From: an uncultured Victivallales bacterium
GTDB taxonomy: Bacteria > Verrucomicrobiota > Lentisphaeria > Oligosphaerales > JAFGRS01
NCBI GenBank assembly: GCA_903834675.1
Contig: CAILKC010000040.1
Location: 1 to 49,458 of the forward strand
Direction: 5' to 3'
DNA length: 49,458 nucleotides
The position numbers and the translations under genes are program-made. The notes beneath the pieces are model-generated. The model saw nothing but the letters and a program-made list of their open reading frames with translations. It made no database searches and had not been told where the DNA came from. Shown here in pieces: positions 15,108-23,748 of the stretch (positions are counted from its first letter, which is position 1; the number at the start of each line of letters is the position of its first letter).

Positions 15108-17039
15108 CTAGTTCCTACCACCGTAGGCGAGCTTGGTCACCGAGGGGAAACGCTCCACGTCCGTATGGGGAAGGAACAGACAGGAGGTGTACTCGTTCAT
15201 GTACTTGTGGGAGGTGCTCAGCTCCACATAGGTCATGGCAGAGGCGATACGGTCCTGCACATAGCGCAGGGCGTGTTCGGAGAGCAGGACCGTCTTGGCC
15301 CCCTGCACCGAGCCGTTGCCGAGGACATGGAAGACGCTGCGGTCGACATCCGGGAGCAGTCCGATCTGGATACCCTGTTCGACCCGCAGATGGTTACCGA
15401 AGCCGCCGGCGATGTAGATGTGGCGGACATCGTGGAAGGTGAAACCGAGGTAATTCAGCAGGCAATCGGCGGCCATGTAGATGGAGCCCTTGCTGTGGAT
15501 CAGGTTACGAATGTCGGCCTCGGTCAGCGCGATGTCCCTTCCCAGAGCGGTATCCTCGCCCGGGAAGAGGACGAATGCCTTCTCGCCGGTTTCCGTTTCC
15601 TGGAGACGTCGACCGCAAGCCCCGGCCACGAAGCGCCCCGCGCGGTCGATGCAGCCAGCCGCCAGCATCCCAGCAACCGCGTCGATGAGGCCGGAACCGC
15701 AGAGCCCCAGCGGCCGCCCGCCACCCACGACCCGGCACTCCACGATCCGTCCGCCAGGGCCCACGTTGAGCCACTCCACGGCGCCGGCCGTGGCCCGCAT
15801 CCCACACGAAATGCCGCCTCCCTCGAAGGACGGACCGGCAGAGGCGGAACAGGACATCAGCCACTCCGAGTTGCCCAATGCAATCTCGCCATTGGTACCC
15901 ATGTCGATCAGCAACGACAACTCGTCACTGCGCGTCATCTCGGCCGCCAGAATGTCGGCGAGGACGTCGCCGCCGACGTAGGACGCCACGCAGGGCAAGG
16001 CGGTGAGCAGCCCCCGCGCGTTGATCGATATGCCGACTTCCGAGGCCCGGATCACGGGCGGATTCATGGCGCAGGGGATGTAGGGTTCACGCCGAATATT
16101 TCCAGGGTCCAGGCCGAAGAGCAGATGGGTCATGGTCGTATTACCGGCGCAGGAGACGCAGGTCACGTCGGCCAGGCGCACGCCCGTATCAACCACCAGG
16201 GCGGAGATCAGGCCGTTGATGTCGCCGACCACGGTCTCCTGCAGTTTCCGCAGCCCCTCCGCGCTGCCAGCGTAGAGGATCCTCGAGATGACGTCATCGC
16301 CGAAGGCGCTCTGGGAGTTGTAGCGGGCGTTGGCCGCCAAGGTCTTACCGCTGGCCAGGTCCACCAGGTGCGCCACGATCGTGGTGGTGCCGATGTCCAC
16401 CGCCACCCCGTAATTGGCGGCTGCGGTGTCCCCCGGCTCGACGTCCACCACCTCCACCGTGCCGCCCCGACTGCCGAGCAGCAGAGTGATCTTGAAGTTA
16501 TTCTGGCGCAGCAGCTCAGGCAGCCGTCGCAGGACCGCCAGGCCAGTCTGCATCACCGGGATGTCCTGGCGTTCCCGCAGGGCGCGGTAGACGCGCTCCT
16601 GGTCCGGCAGACAGTCATCCAGACTCGGCGCCGACAACTCCAGGTAGACCTTGCGGATCAGCGGCGCTGACGGGAAGACACTCACCGCCCCCAGCGGCGC
16701 CATGACCTTCCCAAAGCGATCCACGTCATCCGCCGCCAAGATCGGGATGCCGCCCGTTCTTGACTCGGGCGGCACCTCCACCACCACATCACCCGCCACG
16801 TAGGTCTGGCAGGCCAGCGCCGCGCCGCGCTGGATGTCGTGCCGGTCCAGAAACATGTTCGGCTTGGCAGTGACCTTGCCGGACTTGACCAAGACCCGGC
16901 ACTTGCCGCAGACGCCATCGCCGTTGCAGATGCTGTTGATGGGGATGCCGGCCGCTTTGGCCGCATCCAAGAGCGAACGCCCGGCCGCGGCGCGGACGGT
17001 GCAGTTCTCGGGATGAAAGGTGACGGCGTAGGTTCTCAC
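15108..17039 (-). CDS. acsV: Corrinoid activation/reductive reactivation protein (RACo, AcsV-like), 2Fe-2S ferredoxin plus ASKHA ATPase
   Basis: About 643 residues. The N-terminus is a plant-type [2Fe-2S] ferredoxin domain with C38, C44, C47 and C77 (CNGDGVCGKC, ACQT). A linker and middle domain follow, then an actin-like ASKHA ATPase with phosphate and adenosine motifs VAVDIGTTTIVAHL, CAGNTTMTHLL, DMGTNGEIAL and AGGFGNHL. RACo uses ATP to reduce accidentally oxidised Co(II) in the corrinoid iron-sulfur protein back to Co(I). The GTG at 17039 overlaps the acsC stop as GTGA and has AGGG just upstream; a TTG 12 bp earlier is less likely. It lies between acsC and acsF, directly beside its substrate genes. 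Confidence 0.92.
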   Translation of the reverse strand: MRTYAVTFHPENCTVRAAAGRSLLDAAKAAGIPINSICNGDGVCGKCRVLVKSGKVTAKPNMFLDRHDIQRGAALACQTYVAGDVVVEVPPESRTGGIPILAADDVDRFGKVMAPLGAVSVFPSAPLIRKVYLELSAPSLDDCLPDQERVYRALRERQDIPVMQTGLAVLRRLPELLRQNNFKITLLLGSRGGTVEVVDVEPGDTAAANYGVAVDIGTTTIVAHLVDLASGKTLAANARYNSQSAFGDDVISRILYAGSAEGLRKLQETVVGDINGLISALVVDTGVRLADVTCVSCAGNTTMTHLLFGLDPGNIRREPYIPCAMNPPVIRASEVGISINARGLLTALPCVASYVGGDVLADILAAEMTRSDELSLLIDMGTNGEIALGNSEWLMSCSASAGPSFEGGGISCGMRATAGAVEWLNVGPGGRIVECRVVGGGRPLGLCGSGLIDAVAGMLAAGCIDRAGRFVAGACGRRLQETETGEKAFVLFPGEDTALGRDIALTEADIRNLIHSKGSIYMAADCLLNYLGFTFHDVRHIYIAGGFGNHLRVEQGIQIGLLPDVDRSVFHVLGNGSVQGAKTVLLSEHALRYVQDRIASAMTYVELSTSHKYMNEYTSCLFLPHTDVERFPSVTKLAYGGRN

Positions 17040-18376
17040 GCGCCCTGCCAAACGGTTTTCAGGTACTTGGGCAGACCGCTGGCTTCGCGCGGGCCGACCA
17101 GGACTTCCCAGCCCGAGTCATCCGTCAAGCCCCCGCTCATGGCCGCGATGTAGCCGGGGATGATCACCTTGCGGTGCGCCACGGCCTTGGTGACCACCTC
17201 GGAATTGAGGAAGGCGGCGACCTTCTCGGACGACAGCTTATCGGAGGCGAAGGCGGTCAGCACCGAGGTGCCGTCCGTATCGAGCACGCCGATATAGGCG
17301 GGCACGCGGCTGGCCTCGACTTCCGACTGGACCGTGTAGTAGGTCAAAGAGAAGTTGGTGGTGACCAGCAGCGGCGACTGCGGGGTGACGGCGCCGACGC
17401 TGTAGAGCTTGGCTTCCACCTGCACCGGCTTGCGGGGATCCGTATAGAGATTCTGGCTCAGGGTCAGGAGCGGGACGATCTGCTCGGGACTGGTCAGCGA
17501 GGTCAGGACGACACCGACGTACTTGGAGATGAAGGCACAGCAGTCCGCAAAGTTCTGCGCCGGGTCCGCCTGTCGGCTCAGCGCCATACAGGGGAAGCCG
17601 ACCCCGTCGGCCTTCCGCTTCAGCGCCAGGCGGCGGGCCGCGGTCAGCGCCTGTACCGTGGCGCTCACCGAGCCAGCGCCCAGGTCGAGGACGAGGTCGT
17701 CGACGCCCGCCTTACGCACCTGGACCGCCAAGGCCGCGACGGCATCCAGGTCGGGGCCCGCAACGGCCAGGGGGCATTTCCGGTTCTTGGCCACCTGGGC
17801 AAAACTCTCCCAGGCGCTGCCAGAGGCGGCGTGGAGCAGCGGGCGGTCGGCTTCGCAGACCGCCACCGCGGCGTCGGCATGCGCGGCCTGCGCCGCCAGC
17901 AGCACCATGGGCAACCCCAGTTCCCGGACCGCCCGAACCGTGCTGACAAAGGGCTCGCTGGCGCCACTGACGTTGTCGACGGCCACCACGTTCACCCCAA
18001 TGCGCATCCCCACCCGGATGAACGAGAGGGCGCGCACCGCGGTCAGACGGGCCGCCAGGGCCTTCGCGTCAAGATTGTCGGGAACGATCACGCCGATACC
18101 CGGCGCGTGGAAGAACGACTCGTCATGACGGAACATGACCGTCTCGGCCCCGACCTCGAGACGCTTCGACGCCGGGCCAAAGCCCACCAGTCGGATCGGC
18201 GGAGCGGAGGCGCCGGCGAGCTGGGCGCGGGCCTCGGCCGAGACATCCGGGCACTCATCCAGAACGGCCTTCTGGGTGGCCAACTTCATGGCGAAGGCCA
18301 GGCAGGTCGGACAGCCGCATTTCTTGCAGTTCGTCTTGGGCAGCAGCTTGAAGACATCGAGGGCTTTCAGTGCCAT
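17036..18376 (-). CDS. acsC: Corrinoid iron-sulfur protein large subunit (acetyl-CoA decarbonylase/synthase gamma)
   Basis: 446 residues with the CdhE/AcsC architecture. An N-terminal Fe-S domain carries C17, C20, C25 and C42 (NCKKCGCPTC, DECP), binding the [4Fe-4S] cluster that reduces cobalt. A TIM barrel follows (about 90-320), then a C-terminal cobamide-binding domain with LLTLSQNLYTDPRKPVQVEAK and NFSLTYYTV. It carries the methyl group from AcsE to acetyl-CoA synthase. The start is supported by AAGGAG 6 bp upstream of ATG 18376. It lies 33 bp after acsB; the 3' end overlaps the RACo start by 4 bp. All expected cluster cysteines are present. Confidence 0.96.
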   Translation of the reverse strand: MALKALDVFKLLPKTNCKKCGCPTCLAFAMKLATQKAVLDECPDVSAEARAQLAGASAPPIRLVGFGPASKRLEVGAETVMFRHDESFFHAPGIGVIVPDNLDAKALAARLTAVRALSFIRVGMRIGVNVVAVDNVSGASEPFVSTVRAVRELGLPMVLLAAQAAHADAAVAVCEADRPLLHAASGSAWESFAQVAKNRKCPLAVAGPDLDAVAALAVQVRKAGVDDLVLDLGAGSVSATVQALTAARRLALKRKADGVGFPCMALSRQADPAQNFADCCAFISKYVGVVLTSLTSPEQIVPLLTLSQNLYTDPRKPVQVEAKLYSVGAVTPQSPLLVTTNFSLTYYTVQSEVEASRVPAYIGVLDTDGTSVLTAFASDKLSSEKVAAFLNSEVVTKAVAHRKVIIPGYIAAMSGGLTDDSGWEVLVGPREASGLPKYLKTVWQGA

Positions 18377-18409
18377 GGGAAACTCCTTGTATCCTAGTCC
18401 TAAACCGCT

Positions 18410-20587
18410 TCAGATCAGCGCCACCATCTCCACCGCCGGGTGACTGACCCGCGTCAGATGTTCGACCAGTTCCTCGGCGGAGGTGGCCACCGTCTCATCG
18501 GCAATCTTGTCGATGAAGTCCGCCAAACCCTCTTCCTTCGCCCGCGCCACCAGCCGTTCGCCGTAGAACTCCTTCAGCTCCTTGGGCATCCACACCAGCC
18601 GACCCAGGCCACCGTCGCCGTAGATGAACTTGCGGCTGAGCAGGTAGAGCCTTCCGACTCCCAGGAAGCCAGGGGTCTGGTTGCCACCGCCCACGCTGCC
18701 CGCCAGGGTGGAGAAGGACATGCCGCACGGGGTCATGCCCGAGTACTCGCGGTTGACGATCATGAAGCCGTTGGCCTCAGGCACCAGCGCCAGGATGCAC
18801 TCGAAACAGCCGCACGAGGTCATGGGCGCATCCATGAGCGAGTAGAGGCTAATGTCCTCGATAGCGCGATTCGAATGCGTGTAGACGAACTCGTTGATGC
18901 CTTCCCACTTGCCGGTCTTGGGATTGATGACGCGGCCCTTCTTAATGGGCTGGTTGCCGCCGGCCGGATTCAGCCGATGCGCCGCCTTGCCATCCAGCCA
19001 GTTGTAGGCCCCGCACAGTCCAAGCCGTTCCGGGCTGATGACGCAGAGGTGGTTGGGCGCGAAGGACTGGCACAGGGTGCAGGAGTAGAAGTCGTCGACG
19101 CTCTCGTCCGTCATGCCCGCCACCCGTGCATCGCGTTCGGCGTAGACCTTGAGGGCCTCTTCCAGGTGCTTGGTGAAGACCTTCTGGTCGGAGATGATCG
19201 TGACCTTAACCTTGTCGATGATCTTGCCGTAGAGGGCGTGGATGCGGGCGTGCAGAATCTTGCCAAAGTGCTGCAAGCGGAAGCCGCTGGCAAAGGCGCC
19301 CTTGCTGATGCGGACCCAGATTTGGTCACGCTGGCCCATGTGGAATATGCCCATGGCATTGTTGAGGAGGAGGTGAATCTGGCGTTCGATGATGGACTCG
19401 AAGTCCTCCTGCATCTCGCGCCCGGCCACTTCCACCAGGATCGCCAGCGGCATGGCGCCACCGACCTTGGCGGTGTCCACTTCCGGCCCGATCACTTGAA
19501 TGAGGCCATCCTCGAGCTGCTCCGGCGGACGCATGCGCACAAACTCAAAGGCGGTGGAGTACTTGCCACCGAACTCGACGTGCATATCCTCGCGCCGGAC
19601 GCGCTCACCCTCGAAGGCGGAGGAGTACGGCACCGGGATGTCGACGTCGCTGACGGTCACCTTGACCCCGCGTACCTCGATGCAGCGCGCCGGGATCTTG
19701 CTGTGGTCGAGTTCGCGCACCACGTGCTCGTAGGTGCAGATGCCGGTCGGCAGGATCTCGGGAATCTCGGTGTCGGCGATGATGGGGAAGCCCATGTTGA
19801 TGGCGCCGGCGCCGGTCGCGTACTTGAGGTCGTCGACCTCACCCAGGGTCAGTCCGAAGGCGAAGACGCGTTCTTTGCAGTAGAGCAGGCACTTGCGGGC
19901 GTCGCCGGGCTGCACGCCGCCGAAGGTCATGGCGCCACGGATGGCCCAGTTCAGCGGGTAGATGCCGGTGATGGTGTCGCGTCCGTAGGGTACGATGTAG
20001 GTATCCCAGCCCATCTCGACCTTGCCCTCTTTGAGCTGGTCGATGATGCTGACGCCGTTGGAGCTCGACCCGGCGAAAATCATGATGCTGCGCTTCTGGA
20101 ACTCGCGCACGATGGCGACCGCGGTCTCCACGTCAGGGGCCGCTCCAAGGATCGCCGCGAAGCCGGGCAGGCGCCCGTCCACCAACTGAATGCCGAGGGT
20201 CCGCAGGATGGTGTCGGAGAAGAAGCCGTTGCAGCCCGCCTGGGGCTCGGTGCCATCGAGGTAGCGCAGGACGCAGATGATCTCCTCGGACAGGAGCGTG
20301 GCGATACCGGCATCGAGCGCGGTGCCCAGGTAGGGGAACCAGAGCCGGTCCTGCGGCACCACCCCGAGCAGTTCCCGGGCGTGAGCCAGCACGGGCTTGA
20401 GGTCGCCCAACGTCTTGATCTCGAGCCCCATCAGGGCGTAGGCCATGGGCAGATAGTAGGCCGTATCGGGAAAGCCGATGGCAACGCCTTCCCCTTTCGA
20501 CTCCCGGGCCTTCTCAAACCCCGCCTCTGCCTGGCGCACCAACTCGTGCGCGCCTCGGATCGCTGCGGCTGCAATGACCTTGGACAT
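18410..20587 (-). CDS. acsB: Acetyl-CoA synthase catalytic subunit (bacterial full-length type)
   Basis: 725 residues, close to the roughly 729 of Moorella AcsB, so it retains the N-terminal CODH-contacting domain that archaeal CdhC lacks. A-cluster ligands are all present. The run SCTLCQSFAPNHLC, with a further cysteine ten residues on, gives the [4Fe-4S] cysteines with the exact 3-9-10 spacing of Moorella C506/C509/C518/C528. SCGCFEC (about 592-597) supplies the Cys-Gly-Cys that holds the distal nickel. The enzyme joins CO, the corrinoid-borne methyl and CoA to acetyl-CoA. It follows the NuoG-like gene by 7 bp. No CODH gene is adjacent: cooS lies three genes upstream, separated by the ferredoxin and NADH-module genes, which is unusual. 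Confidence 0.97.
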   Translation of the reverse strand: MSKVIAAAAIRGAHELVRQAEAGFEKARESKGEGVAIGFPDTAYYLPMAYALMGLEIKTLGDLKPVLAHARELLGVVPQDRLWFPYLGTALDAGIATLLSEEIICVLRYLDGTEPQAGCNGFFSDTILRTLGIQLVDGRLPGFAAILGAAPDVETAVAIVREFQKRSIMIFAGSSSNGVSIIDQLKEGKVEMGWDTYIVPYGRDTITGIYPLNWAIRGAMTFGGVQPGDARKCLLYCKERVFAFGLTLGEVDDLKYATGAGAINMGFPIIADTEIPEILPTGICTYEHVVRELDHSKIPARCIEVRGVKVTVSDVDIPVPYSSAFEGERVRREDMHVEFGGKYSTAFEFVRMRPPEQLEDGLIQVIGPEVDTAKVGGAMPLAILVEVAGREMQEDFESIIERQIHLLLNNAMGIFHMGQRDQIWVRISKGAFASGFRLQHFGKILHARIHALYGKIIDKVKVTIISDQKVFTKHLEEALKVYAERDARVAGMTDESVDDFYSCTLCQSFAPNHLCVISPERLGLCGAYNWLDGKAAHRLNPAGGNQPIKKGRVINPKTGKWEGINEFVYTHSNRAIEDISLYSLMDAPMTSCGCFECILALVPEANGFMIVNREYSGMTPCGMSFSTLAGSVGGGNQTPGFLGVGRLYLLSRKFIYGDGGLGRLVWMPKELKEFYGERLVARAKEEGLADFIDKIADETVATSAEELVEHLTRVSHPAVEMVALI

Positions 20588-20594
20588 AGTCTAT

Positions 20595-21407
20595 CTATCC
20601 TTTCGCCGTAAAGGTTGCTGCTGCCGGCGCCGCGAGCAGCTTCTCCGCCCGGGAACGGGTCTCTGCCCGTCGGCAGTCTGGACATGTGTAAAGGGTCTTC
20701 TTCGGGATCAAACCCCGCTCGCTGACCAGGGTGAATTGGGCTTCGGTGGTAAAGCGGGCGCCGCAGGTGCGACACGCGAGCAACGGCAGCCGGGTATCCG
20801 TCTCGACCATGACTCGTTCGCTCTCCGTGTCCTGGACATGCAGAGCCCCGGTCGGGCAGACGAAGGCGCAAGCGCCGCAACCGATGCAGGCCTCGGCCCG
20901 CCCGGCGAACGGCGCGGTCACCGCTCGCTCGCTGCCGCGACTGGCATAGCCAATGGCGTTCTGGCGGACGCCCTGGGCGCAGACCCGCACACACAACCCA
21001 CAGAGGATGCACTGGTCCCGCCAGGTTCCGCTGGTTGACACCGGCAAACGTCCGGGCTCGACGCCGTATTCTTTGGCCAACTGCTTGAGGATGTCCACCT
21101 CGGGACAGCGCGCCAGCAGCAGTTCGATGACCAGCTTGCGGGTCCGGCGCACCCGCTCGCTGTCGGTCTCGATCCGGTCCCCTGGCCAGGGCGTGTAGAT
21201 GCAGGAGGTGACGATCTTGGAGCGCTTGCCCCAGACCACCTCAACCACGCACAGACGGCAGGTGCCGTAGGCCTCAACCCCCGGATGGTGACAGAGCGCG
21301 GGGATCTCTATGCCCAGCCGGGTGGCGACGGTCAGAACCGTCTCCCCCGGAGCCGCGCTGGCCTCGGTCCCATTGAGGGTGAACGAGATGCTCTTCTGCT
21401 GTTCCAT
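20595..21407 (-). CDS. NuoG/HoxU-like iron-sulfur subunit with C-terminal zinc-ribbon-like tail
   Basis: 270 residues. Domain order: a [2Fe-2S] plant-type ferredoxin domain (about 8-85; CHHPGVEAYGTCRLC and a later C); a NuoG-type cysteine segment (ARCPEVDIL); then two [4Fe-4S] ferredoxin motifs (CILCGLCVRVC, CIGCGACAFVC, each with a trailing cysteine in the partner motif); and a C-terminal CxxC...CxxC element (CRTCG, CPDC) resembling a zinc ribbon or rubredoxin-like site. It is the size of diaphorase/hydrogenase gamma-type electron-wire subunits and lacks the molybdopterin-like or H-cluster domains of long NuoG or HydA. With the preceding NuoEF fusion it should pass electrons between NAD(H)/FMN and a partner, probably CODH via the CooF-like protein. 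Family assignment is firm, partner is inference. Confidence 0.85.
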   Translation of the reverse strand: MEQQKSISFTLNGTEASAAPGETVLTVATRLGIEIPALCHHPGVEAYGTCRLCVVEVVWGKRSKIVTSCIYTPWPGDRIETDSERVRRTRKLVIELLLARCPEVDILKQLAKEYGVEPGRLPVSTSGTWRDQCILCGLCVRVCAQGVRQNAIGYASRGSERAVTAPFAGRAEACIGCGACAFVCPTGALHVQDTESERVMVETDTRLPLLACRTCGARFTTEAQFTLVSERGLIPKKTLYTCPDCRRAETRSRAEKLLAAPAAATFTAKG

Positions 21408-21420
21408 AGGGCACTACGCC

Positions 21421-23748
21421 TCAGGTCCTGCGGACGGCGTCGAAACGGCACACTTCGCGGCACACACCGCACTTGATGCAGATCGTCTGATCGATGCTAT
21501 GCGTCGCCTTGCGCTTCCCGGTGATCGCGGCGACCGGGCACTTGCGGGCGCAGACGGTGCATCCCGTACAGGTCTCCGGATCGATGCCGTAGGTCACCAG
21601 CGCCGTACACACGCCGGCCGGACAACGCTTCTCGCGGATATGCGCCTCGTACTCGTCACGGAAGTAGCGCAGGGTCGACAGCACCGGGTTCGCCGCCGAG
21701 CCACCCAGGGCGCAGAGGGAGCCATCCGTGACCGCCGCCGCAATCTCCTCCAACAAGGCGATGTCGCCCTCGCGTCCCTCACCGCGGGTGATGCGGGTGA
21801 GGATGGCGCACATCTGCCGGATGCCCTCGCGGCAGGGCACGCACTTGCCGCACGATTCATCCATCAGGAAATGCAGGAAGTAGCGGGCCACGTCCACCAT
21901 GCAGGAGTCTTCGTCCATGACGATCATGCCACCAGAGCCCATCATCGAACCGGCCTTGGTGAGCTCGTCAAAGTCAACGGGCAGGTCCAGGAAGCGCTCC
22001 GGCAGGCAGCCGCCGGAAGGGCCGCCGGTCTGCACCGCCTTGAACTTCCGCCCAGCGGGAATCCCCCCGCCGATGTCGAACACCACTTGCCGCAGCTTCA
22101 CGCCCAGGGGTACTTCCACCAGCCCGGTGTTCACCACTTTGCCCACCAGCGAGAAGATCTTGGTGCCCTTTGAGCCTTCGGTGCCGATGGCGGCGTACCA
22201 CTCCGCGCCCCGGTTGATGATCACGGGCACGTTGGCCCAGGTCTCGACGTTGTTGAGATTCGAGGGCTTCTGGTTGAGACCGCTTTCCACCGTGTGGATG
22301 TACTTGGCCCGCGGCTCGCCCACCCTGCCCTCCAGGGACGCCATGAGCGCGGTCGATTCACCGCAGACAAAGGCCCCGCCCCCGCGGACGACCTTGACCT
22401 CGAAGCTCAGCCCGGAACCGAGGATGTTCGCGCCCAGGAAGCCCCTCTCGCGCGCCTGCTCGATGGCCAGCCGAATGTGCTTGACCGCGAGCGGATACTC
22501 ATCCCGGACATAGACGTAGCCCTCCGTCGCCCCGATAGCGTGGGCGCCGATGATCATGCCCTCCAGCACGCAGTGGGGGTTACCCTCCAGCAGGCTGCGG
22601 TCCATGTAGGCGCCGGGGTCTCCCTCGTCGGCGTTACAGATGACGTACTTGGGCTCGCCATGGGCTTTACGACAGGTCGCCCACTTGCGTCCGGTCGGGA
22701 AGCCGCCGCCGCCGCGGCCACGCAGCCCGGAGCGGGTGATCTCCTGCACCACGGCCTCAGGATCCATGGCCAGGGCCTTGCGCAGGGCTGTGTAGCCATC
22801 GCACTTGCGGATGTAATCGTCAATCGACTCGGGTGAGATGTGTCCGTTGTCACCGAGGATCAAGCGCCGCTGGTGGGCGTAGAAGGGGATGTCGCCTTCC
22901 CTGGCAAACGCAAGACCGTCCGCCGTGCGGTACAGCAGGCGCTCCACCGTTTCGCCCTTCACCACGGTCGCGCTGATGATCTCGGGGACATCCGCCACCG
23001 TCACCTTGCGGTACAGGATGTCCGCCGGACGCACCACCACGATCGGGCCTTGTTCGCAGAAGCCATGACAGCCGGTCTTGACGAACTCGACGCAATCGGC
23101 CAGACCCAGGCTTGCGAGCCGCGCCGCGACCGCGCTGGCCACCGCCTGGCAACCGTACGCCTGACAGCCGGTGCCGCCACAGACGGTGACGCTCATGCCG
23201 GCCGCCACGATGCGGGCCCGCTCTTCCGCCGTCACGGCACTCGCCGCGGCGGGCGCTTCCAAAGCTTCGGCTTTCCCCTCCAGGAAGTCCTTCAACAAGC
23301 CCTCGATGCTGCCTGGCGCGGCGTTGTAGAACCGGCCATCAATCACCACCACCGGGCCGAGGGCGCAGGCGCCCAGACAGTTGACCGTCTCCAGCGAAAA
23401 CTCGCCGTCGGCGGTCATCTCCCCGGGAGTGGTCTTCAGGCTGCGGCAGAGCTCGTCGAGAATCCGCGGCGCGCCGCGCACATGGCAGGCGGTGCCCATA
23501 CAGATTTTCACCACGTGCCGACCGCGCGGTTTGAGGCTGAGCGCTTTGTAGAAGGTGGCCACATGGTACACCTGAGCCGCCGGGACCCCGAGCGCCACGG
23601 CGACCTGCCGCAGGGCGGTTTCGGAGAGGTAGCCGAGGACGTTGTTCAGGTCCTGCAGGACCGGAATCAACGCCGCCGGCTGGGCGGGGTGCCGTTGCAG
23701 CACTTCACCGAGGGCCTCTGCCAGGCGTTCTTCCGAGACCACACTCAC
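21421..23748 (-). CDS. NuoE-NuoF fusion (NADH dehydrogenase/HydCB-like flavin subunit)
   Basis: 775 residues. Residues about 1-155 are NuoE-like, a thioredoxin-fold [2Fe-2S] domain (CMGTACHVRGA and NCLGACALGP). About 190-280 is a second thioredoxin-like [2Fe-2S] domain (CGGTGC, TGCHGFCEQGP), as in HydB/NuoF-long proteins. About 300-640 is the NuoF FMN/NADH domain (SGLRGRGGGGFPTG, CNADEGDPGAYMDR). Then comes the N3-type [4Fe-4S] motif ESCGKCVPCREG, and a C-terminal pair of [4Fe-4S] motifs (CTGCTVCARKCP, CIKCGVCREVC). This is the NADH-oxidising core found in bifurcating hydrogenases and formate dehydrogenases, with NuoE fused in. GTG 23748 overlaps the ferredoxin stop as GTGA. No hydrogenase catalytic subunit is adjacent, so its electron partner is probably the CODH ferredoxin. 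Electron bifurcation is possible but unproven. Confidence 0.9.
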   Translation of the reverse strand: MSVVSEERLAEALGEVLQRHPAQPAALIPVLQDLNNVLGYLSETALRQVAVALGVPAAQVYHVATFYKALSLKPRGRHVVKICMGTACHVRGAPRILDELCRSLKTTPGEMTADGEFSLETVNCLGACALGPVVVIDGRFYNAAPGSIEGLLKDFLEGKAEALEAPAAASAVTAEERARIVAAGMSVTVCGGTGCQAYGCQAVASAVAARLASLGLADCVEFVKTGCHGFCEQGPIVVVRPADILYRKVTVADVPEIISATVVKGETVERLLYRTADGLAFAREGDIPFYAHQRRLILGDNGHISPESIDDYIRKCDGYTALRKALAMDPEAVVQEITRSGLRGRGGGGFPTGRKWATCRKAHGEPKYVICNADEGDPGAYMDRSLLEGNPHCVLEGMIIGAHAIGATEGYVYVRDEYPLAVKHIRLAIEQARERGFLGANILGSGLSFEVKVVRGGGAFVCGESTALMASLEGRVGEPRAKYIHTVESGLNQKPSNLNNVETWANVPVIINRGAEWYAAIGTEGSKGTKIFSLVGKVVNTGLVEVPLGVKLRQVVFDIGGGIPAGRKFKAVQTGGPSGGCLPERFLDLPVDFDELTKAGSMMGSGGMIVMDEDSCMVDVARYFLHFLMDESCGKCVPCREGIRQMCAILTRITRGEGREGDIALLEEIAAAVTDGSLCALGGSAANPVLSTLRYFRDEYEAHIREKRCPAGVCTALVTYGIDPETCTGCTVCARKCPVAAITGKRKATHSIDQTICIKCGVCREVCRFDAVRRT

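Noticed and set aside
14446..16670. Long plus-strand open frames opposite the cooC/RACo genes and similar frames opposite other operon genes
   Set aside because: These are GC-rich antisense shadows with His/Arg/Gln-rich low-complexity products and no recognisable family.
17037..17051. TTG start at 17051 for the corrinoid activase
   Set aside because: The GTG at 17039 overlaps the acsC stop in the GTGA pattern used repeatedly in this operon and has AGGG close upstream.
20595..23748. Electron-bifurcating [FeFe]-hydrogenase (HydABC)
   Set aside because: HydB/HydC-like parts are present but no H-cluster motifs (TSCCPxW, MPCxxKxxE, ECMxCPGGC) occur in any frame product here; the NuoG-like protein is only 270 residues.
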